The translations under genes were made by a program, and so were the position numbers. A stretch of 64,000 nt of DNA from Shinella sp. XGS7 (GTDB taxonomy: Bacteria > Pseudomonadota > Gammaproteobacteria > Burkholderiales > Burkholderiaceae_C), in contig NZ_CP084758.1 in the NCBI RefSeq assembly GCF_020535565.1, positions 1,515,501 through 1,579,500 on the forward strand. The letters run 5' to 3'. Positions 1 to 7,554 of this stretch are shown here, piece after piece. The notes beneath the pieces are model-generated. The model had not been told where the DNA came from and ran no database searches. It saw nothing but the letters and a program-made list of their open reading frames with translations. The stretch's first letter is position 1, and every line of letters starts with the position of its first letter.

Positions 1-2
1 GC

Positions 3-305
3 ATCCACAGCTCGGCCCTGTACGCACCCTGGCCTTTTGCCGTGACCCGCGCCGAGGACTTTGCGGCGCCCGAGTGCTTCGAGTTCCAGGCGCCCGGGGG
101 CCAGGTCTTGCGCTGCACCGTGAGCGCTTGGCATGACGCGCCGGGCGACGGCTTTGCCCATCTGAGCCTGGACCCGGCCGGCACACGCCTGCGCCTGTGG
201 TTCGACCGCGCCGGGCGAGCGCTGCACCAGGCCCTGGCCAGTGCTGACGAGGCGCAGTGGCCGGCGCCCGATGGCGAGTTCCCGCTTGGCGGCGGGCAGG
301 GCTGA
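3..305 (+). CDS. C-terminal fragment of an unrecognised protein
   Basis: This frame is open from the left edge of the window and ends at a TGA at 303-305, so the gene is truncated upstream. About 100 residues are visible. They are soluble and alternate short hydrophobic and polar stretches (for example LYAPWPFAV near the start and LRLWFDRAG further on), as in a beta-rich fold. There is no signal peptide or membrane segment in the visible part. I do not recognise the family. A GTG at 42 could start a shorter protein, but coding style continues upstream of it. The stop lies only 6 bp before the next gene, so it probably shares an operon with the hydrolase and thioredoxin-like genes that follow. 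Confidence 0.55.
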   Translation: MHSSALYAPWPFAVTRAEDFAAPECFEFQAPGGQVLRCTVSAWHDAPGDGFAHLSLDPAGTRLRLWFDRAGRALHQALASADEAQWPAPDGEFPLGGGQG

Positions 306-311
306 GCCGCC

Positions 312-1214
312 ATGGCCCCGCGCCGCCGCCGCCGCGCCCTCCTGATCATCCTGGCCCTGCTGGGTCTGGGCCTGCTGGCCGTGCTGGCCGGCACGGCCTG
401 GCTGGGCGAGCGCCTGAGCCGGCCCATGCCGGCCCGCGTGGGGCCACCGCCCGCCGGCCTGGGGGCCGAGAGCCTGAGCCTGCCTGGCGCCCCGTCCGAT
501 CGGCCGGTGGCGGCCTGGTTCGTGCCCGGCCGGCCGGGGGCGGGCGCGGTGCTGCTCTTGCACGGCCTGCATGGCGACCGGCGCCAGATGCTGGGCCGCG
601 CGGCCTTTTTGCAGCGGCGCGGCCATGCCCTGCTGCTGATCGATCTGCCCGGTCATGGTGAGAGCCCGGCCGACCGGGTGCGCTTTGGCGCGGGCGAGGC
701 CGGCGCGGTGCGCGCGGCCCTGGCCTATCTGCATCAGCGCCTGCCGCAGGAGCGCGTGGGTGTGATCGGCGTGTCCCTGGGCGCTGCGGCCCTGGTGCTG
801 GCTCGGCCCGAGCCGGCGCCGGCCGCGGTGGTGCTGGAATCGATGTATCCCGGCATCGAAGACGCGCTGGAGAACCGCCTGCGCCTGCATCTGGGCGACT
901 GGGCCCCGCCCCTGGCACCCCTGCTGCTGTGGCAGCTGCCCTGGCAGCTGGGCCTCAGTGCCGCGCAGCTGCAGCCCATCCAGTCCCTGCCGCAGTGGCG
1001 CACGCCCCTGCTGCTGGCCGCGGGCGGACGCGACCGCCACACCACCTTGCCCGAGACCGCGCAGCTGTTTGCCGCGGCGCCGGGACCTGGCAAATCCCTG
1101 TGGGTGCTGGCCGATGCCGCCCATGTGGATCTGCATGCCCACAGCCCCGCCGCCTACGAGCAGCGGGTGGGCAGCTTTCTGGCCGAGCATCTGCAGCCGC
1201 AGGCCAGTCCCTGA
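312..1214 (+). CDS. Membrane-anchored alpha/beta hydrolase
   Basis: A 300-residue serine hydrolase of the alpha/beta-hydrolase fold. Residues 1-8 are basic (RRRRR) and are followed by a hydrophobic segment at about 9-30, so the enzyme is probably anchored in the inner membrane with its catalytic domain in the periplasm. The oxyanion-type motif LLHGLHGD lies at 82-89 and the nucleophile elbow GVSLG at 153-157 (Ser155). Asp241 (GGRD) and His271 (AAHVD) are good candidates for the rest of the triad. The length and layout match YfhR/Bem46-like peptidase-esterases; the substrate cannot be told. It sits 6 bp after the preceding frame and 25 bp before the thioredoxin-like gene, so the three are probably co-transcribed. 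Confidence 0.85.
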   Translation: MAPRRRRRALLIILALLGLGLLAVLAGTAWLGERLSRPMPARVGPPPAGLGAESLSLPGAPSDRPVAAWFVPGRPGAGAVLLLHGLHGDRRQMLGRAAFLQRRGHALLLIDLPGHGESPADRVRFGAGEAGAVRAALAYLHQRLPQERVGVIGVSLGAAALVLARPEPAPAAVVLESMYPGIEDALENRLRLHLGDWAPPLAPLLLWQLPWQLGLSAAQLQPIQSLPQWRTPLLLAAGGRDRHTTLPETAQLFAAAPGPGKSLWVLADAAHVDLHAHSPAAYEQRVGSFLAEHLQPQASP

Positions 1215-1239
1215 CCATCATCCCGAGGAGGAACCCACC

Positions 1240-1719
1240 ATGTCGACCCTGATCCCGCGCCGTCGCTCGCTGCTGGCCGCCGCCCTTCTGGCCTGCGCAC
1301 CCTGGCTGGCCCATGCCGCGCCCGGTCCCTATGAGGAGGCGGCCGATGCCCGCGCCGAGCTGCAGGTCGCCCTGGCCCAGCGCCAGGATGCGCGGCCCCT
1401 GCTGCTGGTCTTCGGCGCCAACTGGTGCGGCGACTGCAAGGTGCTGGACATGGCTTTCAAGCAGGGCGCGGCCGCGCCCCTGATCGCCAAGGAGTTCCGC
1501 GTGCTCAAGGTGGATGTGGGCCGCTTCACCAAGCACCTGGACCTGGCCGAGCAGTACGGCGTGAACCTCAAGAAGGGCATTCCCGCCGTGGCCGTGCTCT
1601 CGCCCCAGGGCCAGCCGGTCTATGTGACCCGCGCCGGCGAGCTGGCCGATGCCCGCCATATGGGCGATCAGGCCATCTACGACTTCTTCGCCAAGGTGGT
1701 GGCCGGCGGCGGGCGCTGA
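1240..1719 (+). CDS. Secreted thioredoxin-family protein
   Basis: A 159-residue thioredoxin-fold protein with an RRRS signal peptide at about residues 7-27 (cleavage probably after AHA). The redox motif is WCGDC, with Cys63 and Cys66, followed by Lys67; the cis-proline loop is probably KGIPAV. The CGDC motif fits a periplasmic reductase or isomerase-like thioredoxin rather than cytoplasmic TrxA (CGPC). A strong Shine-Dalgarno (GAGGAGGAA, about 1225-1233) precedes the ATG at 1240; a longer frame reaching back into the hydrolase gene is rejected for that reason. It is last in the operon and converges on the DsbA-like gene. The partner protein is unknown. Confidence 0.88.
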   Translation: MSTLIPRRRSLLAAALLACAPWLAHAAPGPYEEAADARAELQVALAQRQDARPLLLVFGANWCGDCKVLDMAFKQGAAAPLIAKEFRVLKVDVGRFTKHLDLAEQYGVNLKKGIPAVAVLSPQGQPVYVTRAGELADARHMGDQAIYDFFAKVVAGGGR

Positions 1720-1744
1720 GCCGCGCTTGCGGGGTTTGCCGGGC

Positions 1745-2425
1745 TCAGCCCAGCGTCTGCCGCAGCGCCTGCACCCAGGCCTGCGGATCGCCGTAGTAGC
1801 GGGAGTGGTCCAGGCGCAGCAGGTGGCCGTCGGGCGCTTGCAGCAGCAGGCTGGGAAACCCCTGCACACCGCCTGCCTGCATCAGGGCGCGGCTCTCGCG
1901 CAGATGGGCCTGGGTGGCCGCGCCGCTCAGGCGCTCGTAGGCGGCTTCGAAGGCCGCGCCGTCCAGCCCCTGCTCGCGGGCCAGGCCCAGCAGCACGGCC
2001 GGCTCGGCGATGCGCTGGCCTTCCACGTAATGGGCGCGCTGCACTCGTTCCAATAGGGCCAGGCCGGCGTGGGCGCCGCCCAGTTCCTTGGCCGCCAGCA
2101 CCGCGGTGATGGGGGGCTCGGAGTCGAGCACCGCATCGGGTTCGCGCAGCAGGCCGTCGGTGTAGCCGCTGCCGAAGGGCTGGCCGCTCAGGGCCTGGAT
2201 GCGGCGGTCATGCGGCTGCACATAGGCCCGCAGCTCGGGCGTGATGGGCCGGCGGGCGGCGCCGGCGAAGAGGCCACCGCCGTGCAGCACCAGGCTCAGC
2301 CCCGGCAGCTGGGCCGCCGTGGCCTGCAGCAGCGGGGCCGCGCCCCAGCACCAGCCGCACAGCGGATCGAAGACATAGTGCAGGACGGGCACGCGGCTCG
2401 TCTCGGGGGCGCTCGTGCTTACCAC
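1745..2425 (-). CDS. DsbA-family (FrnE-like) thioredoxin-fold protein
   Basis: A 226-residue protein of the DsbA family. The redox motif CGWC is at residues 23-26, followed by the helical insertion typical of FrnE/2-hydroxychromene-isomerase-like members and a cis-proline region (QGFPSLLL) near residue 190. No signal peptide is visible, so it is probably cytoplasmic, unlike classical DsbA. It starts with GTG, and that codon lies within the last codons of the upstream MBL-fold gene (7-bp overlap), which indicates translational coupling. Family members include dithiol oxidoreductases and glutathione-dependent isomerases; the sequence alone does not decide between them. It is convergent with the thioredoxin-like gene. 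Confidence 0.82.
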   Translation of the reverse strand: MVSTSAPETSRVPVLHYVFDPLCGWCWGAAPLLQATAAQLPGLSLVLHGGGLFAGAARRPITPELRAYVQPHDRRIQALSGQPFGSGYTDGLLREPDAVLDSEPPITAVLAAKELGGAHAGLALLERVQRAHYVEGQRIAEPAVLLGLAREQGLDGAAFEAAYERLSGAATQAHLRESRALMQAGGVQGFPSLLLQAPDGHLLRLDHSRYYGDPQAWVQALRQTLG

Positions 2426-3342
2426 TTCATCTCACCCTTGTTGACCTTGGCACCGATGTCCAGGGCGATGCCCAGGCCGGCTTGCGGGTAGGCGGCCTTC
2501 ATGGTCTCGATCAGGGCGGCGGCATTGGCGGCGCGGGGCAGCTCGGTCTCGAAGCGCTGCAGATAGTCGCGGGTGTAGCGCAGCACCGAGGCGTCCTGCA
2601 CCGTGCCGGGCAGCATATGACCGGGCACGACCACGGCGGGCTGGAGGGCCAGCTGCTCGTCGATCTTGGCCACCCAGGCGGCGCGCTCGGCCACGGTCTG
2701 GGTGTCTGCGGTCCAGGCGTGCAGGCCGCCGAAGCTGTTCACGCCGCCGACCACGGCCTTGATCGACGGAATCCAGACATAGCTGCGGTGGGCCAGGCTG
2801 TCATTCAGGCCGCGGATCTCCAGGGTCTGGCCTTCCAGCGTCAGGGTGTTGCCTTCCAGCACCTGGGGCAGCAGGGGCTGGCGCGGCGCATTGGCGCCCA
2901 GACGCGGGCCCCAGACCTTGAGCTTGGTGGGCAGGGAGGCTTCGATCTTCTTGAAGGTGGGCGCGGCGGTGACGATGCGGGCGGCCGGGAACTCCTGCTT
3001 CAGCACTTCCAGGCCGAAGTAGTAGTCGGGATCGGCGGCCGAGACATAGATGGTGGACAGGGTCTTGCCGCTGTCCAGCACGGCGGCGGCGATGCGCAGG
3101 GCGTCGGCGCGGGTGAAGCCGGCGTCCAGCAGCAGGGCTTCCTTGCTGCCCATGACCAGCACCGAGTTCACATGGAAGCTGGCCGGGCCGTGGTTGATGA
3201 CCTTGAGCTCCAGCGGGGCGCTGGCCGCGGCGGCCGGGGCGGCGGCGGTCTGGGCCTGGCCGGCGCCGATCAGGCCCAGGCCCAGGGCGGACACGAGGCC
3301 CAGGCGGCGCATCAGGCGGGAGAGGGTGTTGCTGTGGTTCAC
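2419..3342 (-). CDS. Exported MBL-fold protein with altered metal motif
   Basis: A 307-residue metallo-beta-lactamase-fold protein with a signal peptide (cleavage near GQAQT, about residue 28). The start chosen is the GTG at 3342, preceded by AAGGA about 8 nt upstream; the longer open frame runs antisense through the LysR gene and is not used. The position where hydrolases carry HxHxDH reads SAADPDYY, so two of the usual zinc-binding histidines are missing. A later PGHM retains one conserved His, and the Asp of LLLDAG is present. I recall related exported proteins that also have a degenerate motif, so this may be typical of the subfamily. It is coupled to the DsbA-like gene downstream and diverges from a LysR regulator. 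Confidence 0.8.
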   Translation of the reverse strand: MNHSNTLSRLMRRLGLVSALGLGLIGAGQAQTAAAPAAAASAPLELKVINHGPASFHVNSVLVMGSKEALLLDAGFTRADALRIAAAVLDSGKTLSTIYVSAADPDYYFGLEVLKQEFPAARIVTAAPTFKKIEASLPTKLKVWGPRLGANAPRQPLLPQVLEGNTLTLEGQTLEIRGLNDSLAHRSYVWIPSIKAVVGGVNSFGGLHAWTADTQTVAERAAWVAKIDEQLALQPAVVVPGHMLPGTVQDASVLRYTRDYLQRFETELPRAANAAALIETMKAAYPQAGLGIALDIGAKVNKGEMKW

Positions 3343-3381
3343 ACGAGGTCCTTGGCGTTGGGGTGTTGCGATGGACTGAAC

Positions 3382-3408
3382 TTTATTTGCTCGGATTGAG
3401 CAGATAAA
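3382..3408. promoter_or_regulatory. Palindromic operator between MBL gene and lysR
   Basis: A 27-bp interrupted palindrome in an AT-rich 105-bp intergenic region. The arms TTTAT and TGCTC (3382-3386, 3388-3392) are mirrored by GAGCA and ATAAA (3398-3402, 3404-3408) around the spacer GGATT. The T...A spacing and central dyad resemble a LysR-type binding site. The position between divergent lysR and MBL/DsbA genes fits autoregulation plus control of the pair. Confidence 0.65.
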
Positions 3409-3447
3409 CAGCGTAGAGAGCGCATGTTTGTTGCATGATCTGAGCAT

Positions 3448-4359
3448 ATGGACACCTTGCAAGCCATGCGCGTCTTTGTGGAGGTGGTGGAGCGCGGCAG
3501 CCTCAGCGCCGCGGCCGCCAGCCTGGACATCTCGCGCGCCATGGCCACCCGCCAGCTGGAGGGCCTGGAGCGCTGGCTGGGCACGCGGCTGCTGCAGCGC
3601 AGCACCCGGCGCCTGAGCCTGACCGATGCCGGCCTGGAAGCCCTGCCGCGCTGCCGCCAGCTGGTGGAGCTGGCCGAGGACGCCCGCCAGGCGGCTGGCG
3701 CGCGCCAGCAGCAGGTGCGCGGGCGGCTGCGCATCAGCGCCTCCATGTCGTTTGCCCAGCAGCATCTGGCCACGGCGGCGGCTGATTTCCTGACGACCCA
3801 CCCCCAGACCCAGATCGAGCTGCTGGCCTCGGAGCATCCGGTCAATCTGGTGGAGGACCGCATCGACCTGGCCCTGCGCATCAGCAATGAGCTGGACCCG
3901 GCCCTGATCGCGCGCCGCCTGAGCGTGTGCCGCTCGGCACTGTGCGCCGCCCCGGCCTATCTGGCCGGCCGGCCCGCGCCCGAGCGGCCCGAGCAGCTGG
4001 CCGAGCATGTCTGCCTGGGCCATGCCCGCTTCGGCAGCGATGAGTGGCGGCTGCGCCGCGCGGGCCAGGAGCAGCGCGTGCCCCTGGCCGGGCCGCCGCG
4101 CCTGCGTTCCAACGAGGCCACGGTGCTGCTGCAGGGCGCGCTGGCCGGCGCCGGCATTGCCCTGCTGCCCACCTATCTGGCCGGGCCGGCGCTGGCCGCG
4201 GGTCAGCTGCAGCGCCTGCTGCCGGGCTGGGAGCCCGAGGAGCTGGGCATCCACGCCGTCTACACCAGCCGGCGCCACCAGCCCCTGCTGCTGCGCCGCT
4301 TCGTGGATTTCCTGGCCGAGCGCTTCGACCCCGAGCTGCCCTACTGGGACCGGGCCTGA
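3448..4359 (+). CDS. LysR-type transcriptional regulator
   Basis: A 303-residue LysR regulator. The N-terminal winged helix-turn-helix occupies about residues 1-60 (MDTLQAMRVFVEVVERGSLS; SLDISRAMATRQLEGLE). The effector-binding domain follows from about 90, with the family's usual RLRISASMSF start. It belongs to the group often annotated as LysR activators near oxidoreductase or MBL genes. It is transcribed divergently from the MBL/DsbA-like pair across a palindrome at 3382-3408, so those two genes are its most likely targets. Its 3' end overlaps the convergent GNAT gene by 19 bp. Confidence 0.92.
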   Translation: MDTLQAMRVFVEVVERGSLSAAAASLDISRAMATRQLEGLERWLGTRLLQRSTRRLSLTDAGLEALPRCRQLVELAEDARQAAGARQQQVRGRLRISASMSFAQQHLATAAADFLTTHPQTQIELLASEHPVNLVEDRIDLALRISNELDPALIARRLSVCRSALCAAPAYLAGRPAPERPEQLAEHVCLGHARFGSDEWRLRRAGQEQRVPLAGPPRLRSNEATVLLQGALAGAGIALLPTYLAGPALAAGQLQRLLPGWEPEELGIHAVYTSRRHQPLLLRRFVDFLAERFDPELPYWDRA

Positions 4360-4772
4360 TCGGCGTTGGCGAGCGACCCGCGGTACTGCATGCCCGGCGC
4401 GCCGTCCGGGCGTGGCACAAAGCCCAGGCCGCGGTAGAAGCCGCTCTTGCCCGCGGCGGCAAAGAGCTGGATATCGCTCAGGCCCGCCGCCCGGCAGCGA
4501 GCCAGCAGGCGCTGCAGCAGGCCGCGGCCTATGCCCCGGCCCTGGGCCTCCGGCAGCACGATCATTTCGTTGATATAGGCGTGCAGGCAGCCGTCCGAGA
4601 TGATGCGTGCCATGCCCAGCAGGCGCTCACCCTCCCAGGCCGTGCACAAGGCCCAGCTGCCCGCCAGGGCACGCTCGAAGTCCTGCAGCGGGCGCTGACC
4701 CCAGCCGGTGCTGTCGTACAGGTGCTTGAACTCGGCGGCTGAGGGCGGCTCGTCGCGGTAGTCGATGGGCAT
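4341..4772 (-). CDS. GNAT-family N-acetyltransferase
   Basis: A 143-residue acetyltransferase of the GNAT fold. The acetyl-CoA pyrophosphate-binding loop QGRGIGRG is at about residues 78-85, after the beta-4 strand YINEMIVLPE. FYRGLGFVPR near the C-terminus is the usual closing motif. The small size and FKHLYDSTGWG start place it among the single-domain YhbS/ElaA-like acetyltransferases; the acceptor is unknown. The gene lies 8 bp downstream of the GGDEF-EAL gene on the same strand and may be co-transcribed with it. It converges on and overlaps lysR by 19 bp. Confidence 0.88.
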   Translation of the reverse strand: MPIDYRDEPPSAAEFKHLYDSTGWGQRPLQDFERALAGSWALCTAWEGERLLGMARIISDGCLHAYINEMIVLPEAQGRGIGRGLLQRLLARCRAAGLSDIQLFAAAGKSGFYRGLGFVPRPDGAPGMQYRGSLANADQARSQ

Positions 4773-4780
4773 GGCGTCTT

Positions 4781-7363
4781 TCAGGCGGCCGGGGCGGCGG
4801 AGGCCAGCCAGCGCGCCATCTCCTGCGGCGGCAGCGGGCGGGCGAAGAGATAGCCCTGGGCCACCGGGTAGCCCTGCTCACGCAGCAGCTGGTTCTGCTG
4901 TTCGCTTTCCACACCCTCGGCCACCACGGTGAGCTGCAGGCTCTGGCCTATGCCCAGGATGGCGCGGCTGAGCGCGCGGGCGGCCTCATCCTGCTCCAGA
5001 TCGGCCACGAAGCTGCGGTCCAGCTTGAGCTCGCTGACCGGCAGACGGCGCAGATAGCTGAGGCTGGAGTAGCCGGTGCCGAAGTCGTCCATGGACAGGC
5101 GCACGCCCTGCGCATGCACCTCGGCCAGGGTCTTGAGCGTGCTCGGATTGGTGTCCACCAGCACGCTCTCGGTGATCTCCAGGGTCAGGTCCTGCGGCTT
5201 GAGGGCGTGGCGCTCCAGCGCATCGGCGATCAGGCTGGGCAGCTCCAGATTGTGGAAGCTGGTGGGCGAGAGGTTCACGGCGATGGCCGGCACCGCCAGA
5301 CCCTGGGCGCGCCACTCGGCCAGCTGGCGGCAGGCCTCGCGCAGGGCCCAGCGGCCCAGCTCGGCGATCAGGCCGCATTCCTCGGCCAGGGGGATGAAGC
5401 GGGCCGGCGAGATGGGGCCGAGTTCCGGATGGGTCCAGCGCGCCAGGGCCTCCACGCCGTGCAGCCGGCCGCTGGCCAGCTCGATCTGCGGCTGGTAGTG
5501 CAGCTGCAGCTGGCCCTGGCGCAGGGCCTCGCGCAGCGCGGTCTCCAGGGCCAGGCGCTCCTGGGCCAGGCGGTTCATCTCGGCGCTGAAGAAGCGGAAG
5601 CTGCCGCGCGCGCCGCTCTTGGCCTGGTACATGGCCATGTCCGCGCGGTGCAGCAGGGTCTCCATCTCGCGGCCGTCGGCCGGGAACATGGCGATGCCCA
5701 CGCTGGCCGAGATGGCGAGCCGGGTGTCGGCAATCTCCATGGGCTGGGCCAGCAGGGCCTGCAGGCGCTCCACGGTGTCGGCCGCCTGGTCGGCATCGCA
5801 CTGGGGCAGCACCACCACGAACTCGTCGCCCGAGAGCCGGCCGGCGATGTCGGAGCTGCGCAGCTCGCGCTGCAGGCGGCTGGCCACCTGGCGCAGCAGC
5901 GCATCGCCGGCCGCGTGGCCGAGCGTGTCGTTGATCTGCTTGAAGCGGTCGAGGTCCAGGAAGAGCACGGCCAGCGGCTCCGCATTGCGCGTGGCCGAGG
6001 CGATGGCCTGATCGGCCCGCGCCTGCAGCAGGCTGCGGTTGGGCAGGCCGGTGAGCCCGTCATAAAAGGCCAGCTTGCGGATGCGCTGGCGCGCATGCTC
6101 GCGCTCCAGGGCCAGGGTGCACAGATGCGTGCAGGCTTCCACCAGCTGCTGGTGGAAGCGCTGGGCCTCGCTGTCCTGAACGCGTGAGCGGTAGTAGAAG
6201 GCGAAGGTGCCGATGACGCGGCCTTCGCTGTTGCAGAAGGGGGTGGACCAGCAGGCCCGCAGGCCCAGGGGCAGGGCCAGCGCGCGGTAATCGGCCCACA
6301 GCGGATCGCTGGCGATATCGTCCACCTGCACCGGCGCGCGGCGCCAGGCGGCCGTGCCGCAGGAGCCCACGCTGGGGCCTATGGGCAGGCCGTCCAGCTG
6401 CGCCGAGTACTCGGGCGGCAGGCTGGGGCCGGCCAAGGGGTGAAGCAGGCCCTGCTCATCCACCTCCAGGATGGAGGCCTGCACATCGGGGGCGATGCGT
6501 TCCACCTCGCGGCAGACCATGTCCAGCACCTCGGCCAGGGGGCGCTCGCGGGCCATGGCCTCCAGCACCTGATGCTGCAGGGCCTCGTGCATCTTGGCGC
6601 GGGTGATGTCGGTGAGGATGGTGACGGTGTAGCGCCACTGGCCGTCCGGCCCCATCACCGGATTGCTGATGACCTTGGCCCAGTAGCGCTGGCCCTGCTG
6701 GCCGCTGACGATCTCCTCGCGGCCCACGGCGCAGCCGGCGCGCAGCGCCGCGCGGTACTCGTCCACGAACTGCTGGGAGAGCTGGGGCGCCAGCAGGGCG
6801 ATCGGCGCCTGGCCGATGGCCTGCTCGGGCGTCCAGCCGAACATGCGGCTGAAGCCGGCGTTGACATAGACGATGCACGACTCGGCGTCGCTGATCAGGA
6901 CGGCGCTGTCGCTGGCATCGGCCACCAGGGACAGGCGCTGCAGATGCTCCTGCTGGGCGCGCTCATGCTGCAGGCGCTCGCTCACATCGCTGGCCACCTT
7001 GAGCACCTGGATCACGCGGCCCTGCGCGTCGCGCACGGGTGTGTAGCTGGCCTCCAGCCAGCAGCGACTGCCGTCGCGGCGCACGCGCTCCTCCAGGCCG
7101 CTGTGCGTGCCGCCTTCGCTGAGCCCGCGCCAGAAGGCCCGGTAGTCGGGCGATTCGGCGCGGCCGGGCGGGCAGAAGTCGCTGTGCAGGCGGCCCAGTG
7201 CTTCCTCGCGGCTGTAGCCCAGCAGGGCCAGGTAGCGCGCGTTGGCCTGGCGCAGCACGCCGTCGGGCCCGAACTCGGCCATGGCCATCACCTGGTCCAA
7301 AGCGGCCAGCTGCGCCAGTTGCAGCGCCTGTGCCTCGCTCTGTGTCTGCCTGCCTGGGGCCAT
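4781..7363 (-). CDS. PAS-PAS-GAF-GGDEF-EAL c-di-GMP enzyme
   Basis: An 860-residue cytoplasmic protein. Domains in order: PAS (about 20-135), PAS (about 145-260), GAF (about 270-415, with the GPSVGSCGTAA motif), GGDEF (about 425-590) and EAL (about 610-850). The cyclase signature is SGDEF at 511-515; this one-residue variant is compatible with activity in other enzymes. The EAL domain has the conserved catalytic elements: EAL at 638-640, ITES, DDFGTGYSSL, KLDRSFV and AEGVE, so phosphodiesterase activity is likely. The layout resembles the oxygen sensor DosP, but a haem ligand cannot be assigned by eye. No membrane segments are seen. It starts at the ATG at 7363 and is followed by the GNAT gene. 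Confidence 0.9.
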   Translation of the reverse strand: MAPGRQTQSEAQALQLAQLAALDQVMAMAEFGPDGVLRQANARYLALLGYSREEALGRLHSDFCPPGRAESPDYRAFWRGLSEGGTHSGLEERVRRDGSRCWLEASYTPVRDAQGRVIQVLKVASDVSERLQHERAQQEHLQRLSLVADASDSAVLISDAESCIVYVNAGFSRMFGWTPEQAIGQAPIALLAPQLSQQFVDEYRAALRAGCAVGREEIVSGQQGQRYWAKVISNPVMGPDGQWRYTVTILTDITRAKMHEALQHQVLEAMARERPLAEVLDMVCREVERIAPDVQASILEVDEQGLLHPLAGPSLPPEYSAQLDGLPIGPSVGSCGTAAWRRAPVQVDDIASDPLWADYRALALPLGLRACWSTPFCNSEGRVIGTFAFYYRSRVQDSEAQRFHQQLVEACTHLCTLALEREHARQRIRKLAFYDGLTGLPNRSLLQARADQAIASATRNAEPLAVLFLDLDRFKQINDTLGHAAGDALLRQVASRLQRELRSSDIAGRLSGDEFVVVLPQCDADQAADTVERLQALLAQPMEIADTRLAISASVGIAMFPADGREMETLLHRADMAMYQAKSGARGSFRFFSAEMNRLAQERLALETALREALRQGQLQLHYQPQIELASGRLHGVEALARWTHPELGPISPARFIPLAEECGLIAELGRWALREACRQLAEWRAQGLAVPAIAVNLSPTSFHNLELPSLIADALERHALKPQDLTLEITESVLVDTNPSTLKTLAEVHAQGVRLSMDDFGTGYSSLSYLRRLPVSELKLDRSFVADLEQDEAARALSRAILGIGQSLQLTVVAEGVESEQQNQLLREQGYPVAQGYLFARPLPPQEMARWLASAAPAA

Positions 7364-7507
7364 CCGTGCTCACTCCCATGGGACCGCTGCGCCTGCGGCA
7401 GGGCCAACTTGATCTTCGTCAATGCCCGCAGGGGTGGCGCTGCGAGCCGCGCTGCCTGGGGTGTGTCGATGATAGTGGCGCGCAGGCCGTGGGCAGTCCA
7501 CAAAGCA

Positions 7508-7531
7508 CAACACGGCCCGCGGGCCGTGTTG
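7508..7531 (-). terminator. Hairpin downstream of the M16 peptidase gene
   Basis: A perfect 24-bp GC-rich palindrome (arms CAACACGGCCCG/CGGGCCGTGTTG) 24 bp past the stop of the M16 peptidase gene on the minus strand. Only a weak T-rich tail (GCTTTG) follows, so termination efficiency is uncertain. The rest of the 190-bp gap up to the GGDEF-EAL start shows nothing clear. Confidence 0.5.
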
Positions 7532-7554
7532 CTGGAGGGGCGGTGTGCGCCGTT

